Assembly: GCF_000688475.1 (NCBI RefSeq)
Contig: NZ_JIAN01000007.1
Location: 62,001 to 126,000, forward strand
Origin: Cellulomonas sp. URHE0023
GTDB lineage: Bacteria > Actinomycetota > Actinomycetes > Actinomycetales > Cellulomonadaceae
Direction: 5' to 3'
DNA length: 64,000 nucleotides
A model generated the notes under the pieces. The model was not told the DNA's origin, made no database searches, and worked only from the letters and a program-made list of their open reading frames with translations. A program made the position numbers and the translations under genes. Each line of letters opens with the position of its first letter. The first letter of the stretch is position 1. Positions 44,775 to 53,755 of the stretch are shown one piece after another.

Positions 44775-44897
44775 ATGCCCAAGAGACAACCGATGACGAT
44801 TGTGGGGAACATGTCGATGTCCGAGCACGCCGACCGTTCACGCGCGGGCGACGCCATCGCCAGCCACCGCACCACGTGCGCAGGTGCTACCTCATGA
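44775..44897 (+). CDS. 40-residue micro-ORF coupled to the beta-helix gene
   Basis: A short frame of 40 codons with GGGGGAA seven bases upstream (44763-44769). Its stop overlaps the start of the next gene as ATGA, a strong sign of translational coupling. The peptide begins MPKRQPMTIVGNMSMSEHAD, has no transmembrane segment and uses codons uncommon in this genome (AGA, CAA, ATT) near its start. It is unrecognised. It may be a leader peptide that controls translation of the downstream gene, or a real small protein. Confidence 0.55.
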   Translation: MPKRQPMTIVGNMSMSEHADRSRAGDAIASHRTTCAGATS

Positions 44898-45952
44898 GCG
44901 GGAGCATCCCCATCCCGATCCCCCTGTCCGAGACCTCGGTGCCCGTCAACGCGACGTTCCTCGGGCAGGTCACGGGATCGATCAGGCTCTCCATCAAGGG
45001 TGTCCTGCGCGTCAGGGTCGAACCGCCAGACGGCGGCGGCGGCGGAACGACACCGCCCCCGGTCTTCGTGGTCGGGGAGACGTACCCCGACGAGACGACA
45101 GTCGGCGCGGGCATCATCCGCCCCTACCCGACGAACGTCGTCACGACGGCGACCACCTTCACCGGGACGTCGACCGAACCGATCGTCGACACGATCTTCG
45201 AGAACCTCGTCACGATCGACGGGAACGGCTTCGAGTTCGAGAACTGCGTCTTCCGCGGCCCGGTCACGCGCACGACGAACGCCGGCAACCTGATCAACGT
45301 GTTCTCCGACTCGAGCGGGACCGTGCTGCGGTACTGCGACATCAACCCGCAGACGCCGTTGTCCTACTGGAACGGCATCGGGTACAAGAACTACCGCCTG
45401 GAGCAGTGCCACGTGTGGGGCTGCACCGACGCTTTCGCGGCGTTCGCCCTCCAGGACGACCCGGACCCGTCGGTCAACGTCAAGATCATCGGAACCTGGG
45501 CCGAGAAGCTCTCACAGTTCAAGCCGGACGAAGCCGGCAACCGTGACGTGACGCACAACGACGTGATCCAGTGCCAGGGCAACGTCGGACCCGACGACGA
45601 CATCCTGATCGACGGGTCCCGGTTCGACGCCTACCACTCGCTCGAGCAGTCCGACCCGACGCCGCCTCAGCACACCCAGATCAGCGCGATCATGATGACG
45701 CCGAGCGGTTCGTGCCAGGACCGCGTCTGCCTGACCGCTCGTCGCTCCTGGTTCACGGGTGGCATCTTCACGCTGAACGCGACAGCTCCGTCCCTGGGGC
45801 TGTCGGTCCTGGTCCTGGAGGACAACATCTGGGAGAAGCCGCGCAGTGGGGGCCCGTCAGCCGCCATTGCGATCGACACCGTCCTGACAGACCGGGTGGT
45901 CACCGGAAACGTCTACGAGGACGGCACCGACGTGCCGATCTACAACGGCTGA
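44894..45952 (+). CDS. Putative right-handed parallel beta-helix protein
   Basis: A 352-residue protein of unknown function. The N terminus is Ile/Pro/Ser-rich (MSGSIPIPIPLSETSVPVNA), followed by a Gly/Pro linker near residue 50 (GGGGGTTPPP) and then beta-helix-like rungs (FENLVTIDGNGFEFENCVFRG, YRLEQCHVWGC, DILIDGSRFDAYHS, LVLEDNIWEKP, RVVTGNVYEDG). There is no signal peptide. Such rungs with Asn/Cys ladders occur in pectate-lyase-like proteins and phage tail spikes. ATG 44894 is coupled to the micro-ORF. Followed by a strong terminator, so the pair forms an isolated unit inserted between miaB and gluA. Confidence 0.75.
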   Translation: MSGSIPIPIPLSETSVPVNATFLGQVTGSIRLSIKGVLRVRVEPPDGGGGGTTPPPVFVVGETYPDETTVGAGIIRPYPTNVVTTATTFTGTSTEPIVDTIFENLVTIDGNGFEFENCVFRGPVTRTTNAGNLINVFSDSSGTVLRYCDINPQTPLSYWNGIGYKNYRLEQCHVWGCTDAFAAFALQDDPDPSVNVKIIGTWAEKLSQFKPDEAGNRDVTHNDVIQCQGNVGPDDDILIDGSRFDAYHSLEQSDPTPPQHTQISAIMMTPSGSCQDRVCLTARRSWFTGGIFTLNATAPSLGLSVLVLEDNIWEKPRSGGPSAAIAIDTVLTDRVVTGNVYEDGTDVPIYNG

Positions 45953-45964
45953 CCAGAGCAGTCG

Positions 45965-45996
45965 ACGCCCCGGAGGCCCCTCGGCCTCCGGGGCGT
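45965..45996 (+). terminator. Intrinsic-type terminator after the beta-helix gene
   Basis: A perfect 14-bp stem with a four-base loop (arms 45965-45978 and 45983-45996), then TTCGCC. It lies twelve bases past the stop codon. Confidence 0.92.
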
Positions 45997-46056
45997 TCGC
46001 CGTCTCGGGCTCCCTGATGTACCCGTCCCCATCATGCGGCGTCGGGCAACTTGTCC

Positions 46057-46062
46057 TAACGT
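46057..46062 (+). promoter_or_regulatory. Putative -10 hexamer of leaderless gluA
   Basis: TAACGT, then six bases, then the ATG at 46069; no Shine-Dalgarno upstream. Confidence 0.45.
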
Positions 46063-46068
46063 GTCCGG

Positions 46069-46845
46069 ATGGCGGACCTCCCGGCGGCGCTCCCGGCTGT
46101 GCACGCAGAAGATGCCCTGGTCTCGCTGAGAGGCGTCGAGAAGTACTTCGGCCAGCTGCATGTCCTGCAGAACATCGACCTCACCGTGGCTCGCGGTGAG
46201 GTCGTGGTCATCATCGGCCCGTCGGGCAGCGGCAAGTCGACGCTGTGCCGGACGATCAACCGTCTGGAGACGATCGACGCCGGCGTGATCGAGGTGGACG
46301 GCAGACCGCTCCCCGAGGAGGGACGAGCGCTCGCGCGTCTGCGAGCGGACGTCGGCATGGTGTTCCAGTCGTTCAACCTGTTCGCGCACATGACCGTGCT
46401 GCAGAACGTCGTCCTCGGGCAGGTCAAGGCCAAAGGCGTCAAGGCGTCCACCGCACGGTCCACCGCGATGGAGCTGCTCGAACGGGTGGGCGTCGCAGAC
46501 CAGGCGGACAAGCTGCCCTCGCAGCTCTCCGGAGGCCAGCAGCAGCGCGTCGCCATCGCCCGCGCTCTCGCGATGCAGCCCAAGGTGATGCTCTTCGACG
46601 AGCCGACGTCCGCCCTCGACCCCGAGATGATCAACGAGGTCCTGGACGTCATGGTCGGCCTCGCGCACGACGGGATGACGATGCTCGTGGTCACGCACGA
46701 GATGGGCTTCGCACGCCGCGCAGCACACCGGGTGGTCTTCATGGACGCCGGCCAGATCGTCGAAGAGGCCGATCCGGAGACGTTCTTCACGGCACCGACG
46801 AGCGAGCGGGCCCGCGACTTCCTGTCCAAGATCCTGACCCATTGA
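46069..46845 (+). CDS. gluA: Glutamate ABC transporter ATP-binding protein GluA
   Basis: The cytoplasmic ATPase of a polar amino acid importer. The 258-residue protein has Walker [13 protein letters not shown], the Q-loop FQSFNLF, signature [15 protein letters not shown], Walker [13 protein letters not shown] and the H-loop VVTHEMGF. It closely resembles GluA/GlnQ. The operon order ATPase, binding protein, two permeases is that of gluABCD of Corynebacterium, which imports glutamate. The N terminus is about 15 residues longer than the shortest family members. Confidence 0.93.
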   Translation: MADLPAALPAVHAEDALVSLRGVEKYFGQLHVLQNIDLTVARGEVVVIIGPSGSGKSTLCRTINRLETIDAGVIEVDGRPLPEEGRALARLRADVGMVFQSFNLFAHMTVLQNVVLGQVKAKGVKASTARSTAMELLERVGVADQADKLPSQLSGGQQQRVAIARALAMQPKVMLFDEPTSALDPEMINEVLDVMVGLAHDGMTMLVVTHEMGFARRAAHRVVFMDAGQIVEEADPETFFTAPTSERARDFLSKILTH

Positions 46846-46924
46846 ACCTCGGTCACCGCCGCGCCGTACAACCCAGAAGACCCGAAACGACACCGCACAC
46901 AACACACCACAAGGGGAACCCACG

Positions 46925-47794
46925 ATGCGCACAGGACGACTGTTCACTGCCATGGCGGCGGCGGCGATGCTCACGCTGGCCGGATGTTCGAGCAGCGACG
47001 ACGACTCCGGCTCGGACTCCGGATCGACGCCGGAGGCCTCCGAGAGCAGCGGCGGCGCCGAAGGCACCATCCGCATCGGCATCAAGTTCGACCAGCCGGG
47101 CCTGGGCTTCAAGGACGGCAACGAGTACACCGGCTTCGACGTGGACGTCGCGAAGTACGTCGCCGGTGAGCTCGGGTACGGCGAGGACCAGATCGAGTTC
47201 GTGCAGTCGCCGTCGGCCCAGCGGGAGAACCTGCTCCAGACCGGGCAGGTCGACATGATCTTCGCGACGTACTCGATCACCGACAAGCGCAAGGAGGTCA
47301 TCTCCTTCGCCGGTCCCTACTTCGTCGCCGGGCAGGACCTGCTGGTCGCTGCGGACGACGACTCAATCACCGGACCCGAGGACCTCGAGGGAAAGAACCT
47401 CTGCTCGGTCACCGGCTCGACGTCCGCCGAGCGGATCAAGAACGAGTACGCCACCGGTACCAACCTCCTCCAGCAGCCGGGGTACGCCGAGTGCGTCACA
47501 GCGCTCACGGCCGGACAGGTCGACGCGGTCACGACCGACGACATCATCCTGGCCGGCCTGGCCGCCGTGCCGGCGAACAAGGGCAAGGTCAAGGTGGTCG
47601 GCAACCCGTTCTCCGAGGAGAACTACGGCGTCGGCCTGCCCAAGGGCAGCGACAAGTGCGAGGCGATCAACACCGCGATCAGCAAGATGATCGACGACGG
47701 CACCTGGAAGCAGCTCCTCGCCGACAACGTCGGCGCATCCGGCTACGAAGCGAACGCGGACCTGAACCCGCCGGAGCCGGCAGCCTGCAGCTGA
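46925..47794 (+). CDS. gluB: Glutamate-binding lipoprotein GluB
   Basis: A 289-residue solute-binding lipoprotein with a lipobox LAGC (Cys21), a Ser/Asp-rich linker, then the type II periplasmic binding fold (GIKFDQPGLGF, FDVDVAKYVAGELG, QVDMIFATYSITDKRKE, FAGPYFVAGQDLLV). Lipid-anchored outside the membrane, it delivers glutamate or a related amino acid to the permeases. The ATG follows AAGGGGAA. A 79-base gap separates it from gluA, and 67 bases from gluC. Confidence 0.93.
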   Translation: MRTGRLFTAMAAAAMLTLAGCSSSDDDSGSDSGSTPEASESSGGAEGTIRIGIKFDQPGLGFKDGNEYTGFDVDVAKYVAGELGYGEDQIEFVQSPSAQRENLLQTGQVDMIFATYSITDKRKEVISFAGPYFVAGQDLLVAADDDSITGPEDLEGKNLCSVTGSTSAERIKNEYATGTNLLQQPGYAECVTALTAGQVDAVTTDDIILAGLAAVPANKGKVKVVGNPFSEENYGVGLPKGSDKCEAINTAISKMIDDGTWKQLLADNVGASGYEANADLNPPEPAACS

Positions 47795-47861
47795 CCCACT
47801 GACGTCCTGGGGGCCTCGCCCGAGGCCTCCAGGACGGCCCTGCGACCGGTAAGGAGAGCCG

Positions 47862-48551
47862 GTGGACGACGGGTTTCTCGAGCAGTACCTGTCCCTGTTC
47901 GACGAGTTCGACGTCCTGGCTGCCTTCTGGGTGAACATCCAGCTCACCGTGTACGCCGGGATCCTCGGCCTCGTCCTCGGCACCCTGCTGGCCACGATGC
48001 GGATCTCGCCCGTGCCGAGCCTGCGCTGGGCGGGCTCCGCGTACGTCACCGTGTTCCGGAACACCCCGCTCACCATCATCATGGTGTTCTGCGTGCTCGG
48101 TCTCTGGGGACAGCTCGGCTGGACGCTCTCTGCGGACTTCACCACCAACTTCTTCCGGTTCGCGGTCGTCGCCCTCGCGATCTACCACGCCGCCTTCTTC
48201 TGCGAGGCCCTGCGCTCCGGGGTCAACACGGTACCGATCGGGCAGGCCGAGGCCGCTCGGGCCATCGGGTTGAGCTTCCTGCCTGCCGCCCGACTCGTCA
48301 TCCTGCCTCAGGCGTTCCGGGGATCCGTCGCCCCCCTCGGCAACGTGCTGATCGCCCTGATCAAGAACTCCACGGTCGCGGCCGCTGCTGGTGTCGCGGA
48401 AGCCGCCGGCCTCATGAAGACGATGATCGAGTTCCGGCCCGACGTCATCCTCGCGATCTTCCTGACGTTCGCGTTCGGCTTCGTCGTCCTCGTGGTGCCC
48501 GTCGGTCTCCTGACCACCTCGCTGTCCCGCCGACTGGCGGTGGTCCGATGA
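47862..48551 (+). CDS. gluC: Glutamate ABC transporter permease GluC
   Basis: A 229-residue permease with about five transmembrane helices. FRNTPLTIIMVFCVLG and the EAA loop GQAEAARAIGLSF (contact to the ATPase) mark the HisM/GlnP family. GTG start after AAGGAG. Coupled to gluD by ATGA overlap. Pairs with GluD to form the channel. Confidence 0.93.
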   Translation: MDDGFLEQYLSLFDEFDVLAAFWVNIQLTVYAGILGLVLGTLLATMRISPVPSLRWAGSAYVTVFRNTPLTIIMVFCVLGLWGQLGWTLSADFTTNFFRFAVVALAIYHAAFFCEALRSGVNTVPIGQAEAARAIGLSFLPAARLVILPQAFRGSVAPLGNVLIALIKNSTVAAAAGVAEAAGLMKTMIEFRPDVILAIFLTFAFGFVVLVVPVGLLTTSLSRRLAVVR

Positions 48552-49429
48552 CCGACTCTCCGCTCTTCGACGCTCCGGGGCCTCGGGCGCGTCGCCGGAT
48601 GCTGTGGGCGAACATCATCGGCACCGTCGTCGTGGTCGGGATCGGGTTCCTGGTGCTGCGGGCGTTCGCCGCCAAGGGCCAGCTCGACGGCGCGCTGTGG
48701 AACCCGTTCATCGGCTCGCGTTCCTGGGAGAACTTCCTGCTGCCCGGCCTGAGGGACACCCTCAAGGCAGCAGGCATCGCGATCGTGACCTCGAGCCTCT
48801 TCGGCGCGCTGTTCGGGATCGGCCGGTTGTCCAGCTCGGCAGCCGTCCGCGCCGTCAGCGGAGCCATCGTCGAGTTCTTCCGCGCAGTGCCCGTGCTGCT
48901 GATGATGATCTTCTTCTACTTGGGGATCGCCCAGCTGCACGTCGTGGAGCCAGCCGACCTGCCCCTGGTCGCCGTCGTGCTCGGCCTGACGTTCTACAAC
49001 GGCTCGGTGTTCGCCGAGCTCATCCGTTCCGGGGTCCACAGCCTGCCTCGGGGGCAGCGCGAGGCCGCACTCGCCGTCGGACTTCGCCCGACGCAGTCAC
49101 TGCGCCTCATCGAGGTTCCCCAGGCGCTGATCGCCATGCTCCCGGCTATCGCCAGCCAGCTGGTCGTCATCCTCAAGGACACTGCGCTCGGTGCGATCAT
49201 CACCTACCCGGAGCTGCTCGACGCAGCCCGGCGGCTCGGGTCGAGCCAGGGCAACATCCTGCAGTCGCTGGTCATCGCCGCCGTGGTGTTCATCATCATC
49301 AACTACGCGCTGACCCGGCTCGCAGGGCGGCTCGCCAAGCGTGTCGGAGGCCGGACCGCGGGCAAGCCGCGGGTCGAGGTCCCCGGCCTGGCGGTGGGCC
49401 CCGGGGCGGTACCTCCCGGAGTCAAGTGA
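48548..49429 (+). CDS. gluD: Glutamate ABC transporter permease GluD
   Basis: A 293-residue permease with a cytoplasmic start, one extra N-terminal helix, then the HisM/GlnP fold: FFRAVPVLLMMIFFYLG and EAA loop GQREAALAVGLRPTQSLR. The C-terminal basic tail (KRVGGRTAGKPR) is cytoplasmic. It ends four bases before the convergent rny stop, leaving no room for a hairpin terminator between them. Confidence 0.93.
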   Translation: MTDSPLFDAPGPRARRRMLWANIIGTVVVVGIGFLVLRAFAAKGQLDGALWNPFIGSRSWENFLLPGLRDTLKAAGIAIVTSSLFGALFGIGRLSSSAAVRAVSGAIVEFFRAVPVLLMMIFFYLGIAQLHVVEPADLPLVAVVLGLTFYNGSVFAELIRSGVHSLPRGQREAALAVGLRPTQSLRLIEVPQALIAMLPAIASQLVVILKDTALGAIITYPELLDAARRLGSSQGNILQSLVIAAVVFIIINYALTRLAGRLAKRVGGRTAGKPRVEVPGLAVGPGAVPPGVK

Positions 49430-49433
49430 CGCG

Positions 49434-50933
49434 TCAGCCTGCGGTCGCGCTGGCGCGGATCTCCCGGATCACGGTGACCTTGATCTCGCCGGGATAGGCC
49501 AGATCCGACTCGATGTGCCGGGCGATCGCGACCGCGAGCTGCGGGAGCGCGTAGTCATCCACCTCCGACGGCTCCACCACGACCCGGACCTCGCGCCCCG
49601 CGGACATCGCCAGTGCGCGACGCACGCCCGCGTGGGCCGCGACGAGATGCTCGAGCTTGTCGATCCGCTCGACGTACTGGTCCAGCTCCTCGCGACGAGC
49701 ACCAGGGCGGGACGCCGAGATCGCGTCCGCGACCTGGACGAGAACCGCCTCGACCGTCTCGGGCGGAACCTCGTCGTGGTGTGCGGCTATCGCGTTCACC
49801 ACGGCTGCCGACTCCCCATGCCTACGCGCGAGGTCCGCGCCGACGGTCGCGTGCGTCCCGGGCACCTCCGACGTGAGGGCCTTGCCCAGGTCGTGCAGGA
49901 AGGCACCGCGCCTCGTGACCTCGACGTCGGCACCGACCTCCGCGGCGAGAGCGGCGGCCAGGAGACTCGTCTCCACCAGGTGCTCGAGCACGTTCTGGCC
50001 GTACGAGGTACGCAGACGAAGCCGCCCGAGCGTCTGGACCAACGTCGGGTGCAGTCGCGTGACCCCCGCCCGCTCGGCCGCGTCGTGACCCGCCGACTCG
50101 GTGCGCTCGCCCGCGCTGGCAACGGCCTCGGCGTACGCCTGCTCGATCCGCTGCGGGTGGATCCGACCGTCCGCCATGAGCGCCTCGAGTGTCACCTGCG
50201 CGACCTCTCGCCGCTCGGGGTCGTAGCAGGACAGCACCACCGAGCCCGGTTGGTCGTCGACGAGGACGTTCACGCCCGTCAACGCCTCGAAGGACCTGAT
50301 GTTGCGACCCTCCTTGCCGATGATCCGGCCCTTCATGTCGTCCGACGGCAAGGGCAGGACGGAGATCGCTCCCTGCGAGCTCGTCGCGACCGCGAGCCGT
50401 TGCACGGCGGTCGTGACGATCCGCCGCGCGCGTGCCTCCGCCGTTCGCCGCGCCTGCGCCTCGGCGCGGCGAACCTGGGCAGCGGCGTCGTTCTCGGCCT
50501 GGGCGGTGATCCGGGAGGCGAGCTCGTCTCGCGCCTCCTCAGCGGTCAGCCCGGAGACCGACTCGAGCTCGGCCTGCACCGCGCGGTCGGCCTCGGCGAC
50601 CTTGCGGGCGACCTCCTTGTCGACGTCCTCGCGCAGACGGATCGCCTCACGTTCGTCGCGCGCCAGGGCTTCGACCCGGACGCGGGTCGTGCGCTGCAGC
50701 TCGTCGATCTCGGCCCGTTCGGCCACCAGCGCCTGCTCACGGTCTGCCACCCGCCGGTCACGCCGTTCGACGTCCGCCAGGAGCGCCCGAGCCTCGTCCT
50801 TGATCGTGGCGACGTCCTCAGCGGCGCGAGTTCGCTGCACCCCGGCCTCGCGGCGGGCCACGAGAACGAGAACGAGCGCCACGAGGCAGGCCCCGAGAAG
50901 TCCGACGACAGTCGCCAGGGCACTTGAGTCCAC
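49434..50933 (-). CDS. rny: Ribonuclease Y
   Basis: A 499-residue membrane-anchored endoribonuclease that starts mRNA decay. It has an N-terminal helix (about 5-25), a long coiled coil rich in Arg/Glu/Ala (30-185), a KH domain (GRIIGKEGRNIRSFEALTGV near 200) and an HD domain with HDLGKA and AAHHDEV. GTG 50933 was chosen: GGAGG lies eight bases upstream and the predicted helix follows directly. Reading further upstream gives a non-homologous basic stretch. Slightly shorter than the approximately 520-residue Bacillus enzyme. Confidence 0.93.
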   Translation of the reverse strand: MDSSALATVVGLLGACLVALVLVLVARREAGVQRTRAAEDVATIKDEARALLADVERRDRRVADREQALVAERAEIDELQRTTRVRVEALARDEREAIRLREDVDKEVARKVAEADRAVQAELESVSGLTAEEARDELASRITAQAENDAAAQVRRAEAQARRTAEARARRIVTTAVQRLAVATSSQGAISVLPLPSDDMKGRIIGKEGRNIRSFEALTGVNVLVDDQPGSVVLSCYDPERREVAQVTLEALMADGRIHPQRIEQAYAEAVASAGERTESAGHDAAERAGVTRLHPTLVQTLGRLRLRTSYGQNVLEHLVETSLLAAALAAEVGADVEVTRRGAFLHDLGKALTSEVPGTHATVGADLARRHGESAAVVNAIAAHHDEVPPETVEAVLVQVADAISASRPGARREELDQYVERIDKLEHLVAAHAGVRRALAMSAGREVRVVVEPSEVDDYALPQLAVAIARHIESDLAYPGEIKVTVIREIRASATAG

Positions 50934-51087
50934 CGAGTCATCCTCCGTCGTCGTCCACGCTGAGTGGTGCACCCGCGTCGAGGCGTGCCCTGCGGCCATT
51001 GTCTCGCAGGTGGGGTGCGCAGTTGACGGACCGCCACCCCGCAGGCCCACATGGGTTCCGGACGGGATCGCTCGGTAGGACTGTCGG

Positions 51088-51681
51088 TCAGTACGGCGAG
51101 ACGGCGCCGTCGAGGCCTTCGAGCGTCTCATCGGTGCTGTCGATCGCCGCGAGCTCCTCGCGCACGAGCCGCGACACGAGCCCTGGCGGGTACCCCTTGC
51201 GCCCGAGCGCCGCGTAGGTGCGCCGCGCGCGCGTCTGCACGTCCAACGTCGAGGTGGCCGCAAGCTTGCGCCTCACGAGCGCCCGTGCAGCGATCTCCTC
51301 GTCATCACTGTCGACCTCGTCGAGTGCAGCGGCGGCCAGCTCGTCGTCGATCCCCTTGCGGCGTAGCTCGACCGCGATGGCTCGGCGAGACAACCCTCGT
51401 TCGGCGTGTCGGGTTCGCACCAGCATGCGCGCGAACTCCTCGTCGTCGATCAGGCCGACCTCCGTGAACCGGTCGAGCACCTTCTCGGCGACCGCGTCCG
51501 GGACCTCCTTGCGGGCCATCGCCTCCGCGAGCTGGGCGCGACTGCGCGCCGCACCGGTCAGGAGCCGGAGCGCGATCGCTCGCGCCACCGACTCCTGATC
51601 CGGTTCGGCGTCCATCGCGGCTGCACCGGACGGGGGCGGCTCCTCCGTCCGGCGCCCCCGCCGGCTCGCCTGGAACGTCAT
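51088..51681 (-). CDS. recX: Regulatory protein RecX
   Basis: RecX limits RecA filament growth. The 197-residue protein has the three-helix repeat fold: ARAIALRLLTGAARSRAQL, VLDRFTEVGLIDDEEFARML, GLSRRAIAVELRRKGIDDEL and LGRKGYPPGLVSRLVREEL. It starts five bases after the recA stop, so it is expressed from the SOS-controlled recA promoter. An alternative start (ATG at the AAAMDAEPD stretch) would shorten it by about 22 residues. Confidence 0.93.
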   Translation of the reverse strand: MTFQASRRGRRTEEPPPSGAAAMDAEPDQESVARAIALRLLTGAARSRAQLAEAMARKEVPDAVAEKVLDRFTEVGLIDDEEFARMLVRTRHAERGLSRRAIAVELRRKGIDDELAAAALDEVDSDDEEIAARALVRRKLAATSTLDVQTRARRTYAALGRKGYPPGLVSRLVREELAAIDSTDETLEGLDGAVSPY

Positions 51682-51686
51682 GCCTC

Positions 51687-52730
51687 TCAGAAGTCGACGG
51701 GCGCGGGGACGTCGACCGCCGGTGCGTCGATCCTTGCGCCGATGCCGAGCTTCTCCTTGATCTTCTTGTCGAGCTCGTTGGCCAGGTCGGGGTTGTCCTT
51801 GAGGAAGGTCCGGGCGTTCTCCTTGCCCTGCCCCAGCTGGTCGCCCTCGTAGGTGTACCAGGCGCCCGACTTACGCACGAAGCCGTGCTCCACACCCATG
51901 TCGATCAGGCTCCCCTCGCGGGAGATGCCGACGCCGTAGAGGATGTCGAACTCTGCCTGCTTGAAGGGCGGGGCCATCTTGTTCTTGACGACCTTGACGC
52001 GGGTCCGGTTCCCGACTGCGTCCGTGCCCTCCTTGAGGGTCTCGATGCGACGGATGTCCAGTCGCACCGAGGCATAGAACTTGAGCGCCTTGCCACCGGT
52101 CGTCGTCTCGGGAGAGCCGAAGAACACGCCGATCTTCTCGCGCAGCTGGTTGATGAAGATGGCAGTGGTGCCGGACTGGCTCAGCGCGCCCGTGATCTTG
52201 CGCAGCGCCTGGGACATGAGCCGCGCCTGCAGACCGACGTGGCTGTCGCCCATCTCGCCCTCGATCTCGGCCTTGGGCACGAGGGCTGCGACCGAGTCGA
52301 TGACGACGATGTCGATCGCGCCGGAGCGGATCAGCATGTCCATGATCTCGAGCGCCTGCTCACCGGTGTCCGGCTGGGAGACGAGCAGCGCGTCCGTGTC
52401 CACGCCGAGCTTCTTGGCGTACTCAGGGTCGAGCGCGTGCTCGGCGTCGATGAAGGCGGCGATGCCCCCGGCGCGCTGTGCGTTGGCCACCGCGTGCAGC
52501 GCGACGGTCGTCTTGCCCGAGGACTCCGGACCATAGATCTCCACGACGCGGCCGCGCGGCAGCCCGCCGATACCGAGCGCGACGTCCAGGGCGATGGAGC
52601 CGGTGGGGATGACCTCGACCGGGGCACGCCCGTCGTCGCCGAGACGCATGATCGATCCCTTGCCGAACTGGCGGTCGATCTGGCTGAGCGCTGCCTCGAG
52701 GGCCTTTTCGCGATCCTTTGGTGCGGGCAT
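51687..52730 (-). CDS. recA: Recombinase RecA
   Basis: A 347-residue RecA, the DNA strand-exchange ATPase and LexA co-protease. Walker [10 protein letters not shown] (67-75), Walker [16 protein letters not shown], the L1/L2 loops ([21 protein letters not shown] begins L1) and [12 protein letters not shown] are all intact, and there is no intein, unlike in M. tuberculosis. ATG 52730 follows GAGG by six bases. A perfect LexA box lies about 170 bases upstream. Downstream recX is in the same transcript. Confidence 0.98.
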   Translation of the reverse strand: MPAPKDREKALEAALSQIDRQFGKGSIMRLGDDGRAPVEVIPTGSIALDVALGIGGLPRGRVVEIYGPESSGKTTVALHAVANAQRAGGIAAFIDAEHALDPEYAKKLGVDTDALLVSQPDTGEQALEIMDMLIRSGAIDIVVIDSVAALVPKAEIEGEMGDSHVGLQARLMSQALRKITGALSQSGTTAIFINQLREKIGVFFGSPETTTGGKALKFYASVRLDIRRIETLKEGTDAVGNRTRVKVVKNKMAPPFKQAEFDILYGVGISREGSLIDMGVEHGFVRKSGAWYTYEGDQLGQGKENARTFLKDNPDLANELDKKIKEKLGIGARIDAPAVDVPAPVDF

Positions 52731-52902
52731 GTCCGACCTCGTCTGTCTCGAGCAGCACGTGCTGCGGTACGGGGGCTGGTCTTTGTCACGAGCGACGCTA
52801 TGTCCGACCACCGACATCCCGACCGAACCACCCCCGACCCTGTGCTCCGGCACCCGCCGGCAGGGCTGTGGAAGGCTCAGCCGCTCGCAAGCGCCACCAT
52901 AC

Positions 52903-52916
52903 CGAACAGATGTTCG
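52903..52916. promoter_or_regulatory. LexA (SOS) box of recA
   Basis: CGAAC-AGAT-GTTCG is a perfect core site, 173-186 bases upstream of the recA start, inside the gap 52731-52987. Confidence 0.9.
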
Positions 52917-52987
52917 AGCGCGCGCTCGACATGCCCGGCGTGTCGAGACCTGTGTCGGACGTCGTGCCGGCGCGGCGGCGGATCCGA

Positions 52988-53755
52988 TCAGGACAGCTCG
53001 AGCTGCTCCCCCGGAGCCACCACGTGCACCTGCACGCCCGGCGCCACCCGTGCCGCCGCGTGCGCGAACGCGGGTCCTGCCCGGTCCATCCATCCCGGCG
53101 GAAGCCGTCGTGACACCGGTGCGTGGAGTGTCCCCCAGTGCACCGGGACCGCGGCCCGGGCACCCACCGTCACGCACGCGCGCGCGGCCTGCACGGGATC
53201 CATGTGCCCGCCCGACAGCCGGGGTCCCCAACCGCCCACGGGGATCAGCGCGAGGTCGATGGGACCACCGGCCAGGTCCGCGAGGTCGGCCATCGCGGCG
53301 AACGGCGACGTGTCGCCCGCGAACCAGATGCGATACGTCGGCGTGGTCACCAGGAAGCCGTTCGCGGCGTTGGGCCGGTGCGGCATCGGCCGGTGGATGT
53401 GCATCGCAGTGACCAGCCGGACCCGGACCTGCGAGCCCGGGACCTCCCACCAGTCGTGGTCGGTCAGCCCGGCTGCACCCTCGATGCCCCGCCGTCGCAG
53501 CCAGTGCGCGTTGGCCGGCGCGGTCAGGACGGGCGTCTCGCCGAGGAGCCGCAGGGAGCCGAGCTCGGCATGGTCGTGGTGCAGGTGCGACAGCAGCACT
53601 GCGACCGGACCTGCCCAGTCCTGCGGGCGTGGTGCGCCTCCGCGCCGCCGGAGCAGGCCGGCATGACGCAGGAGCAGAGGGTCGGTCAGGAGCCGGACGC
53701 CGTCGAGGTCCAGCACGGTGCTCGCGTGCCCGAGCCACCTGAACCGCAGGGTCAC
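52988..53755 (-). CDS. MBL-fold metallohydrolase (UlaG/RomA-like)
   Basis: A 255-residue metallo-beta-lactamase fold protein. [23 protein letters not shown] starts the fold. The metal motif is [10 protein letters not shown] (HxHxDH), with a further Asp in WFAGDTSPF and a His in PVHWGTLH. It belongs to the UlaG/NAPE-PLD-like group that hydrolyses phosphodiester or lactone bonds. GTG 53755 overlaps the stop of the upstream phosphodiesterase gene (GTGA), so the two form an operon; the substrate could be related. Confidence 0.87.
   Translation of the reverse strand: MTLRFRWLGHASTVLDLDGVRLLTDPLLLRHAGLLRRRGGAPRPQDWAGPVAVLLSHLHHDHAELGSLRLLGETPVLTAPANAHWLRRRGIEGAAGLTDHDWWEVPGSQVRVRLVTAMHIHRPMPHRPNAANGFLVTTPTYRIWFAGDTSPFAAMADLADLAGGPIDLALIPVGGWGPRLSGGHMDPVQAARACVTVGARAAVPVHWGTLHAPVSRRLPPGWMDRAGPAFAHAAARVAPGVQVHVVAPGEQLELS

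Noticed and set aside
44894..45952. Prophage tail module
   Set aside because: Only one tail-spike-like protein is present; no integrase, capsid, terminase, lysis or att repeats were found around it.
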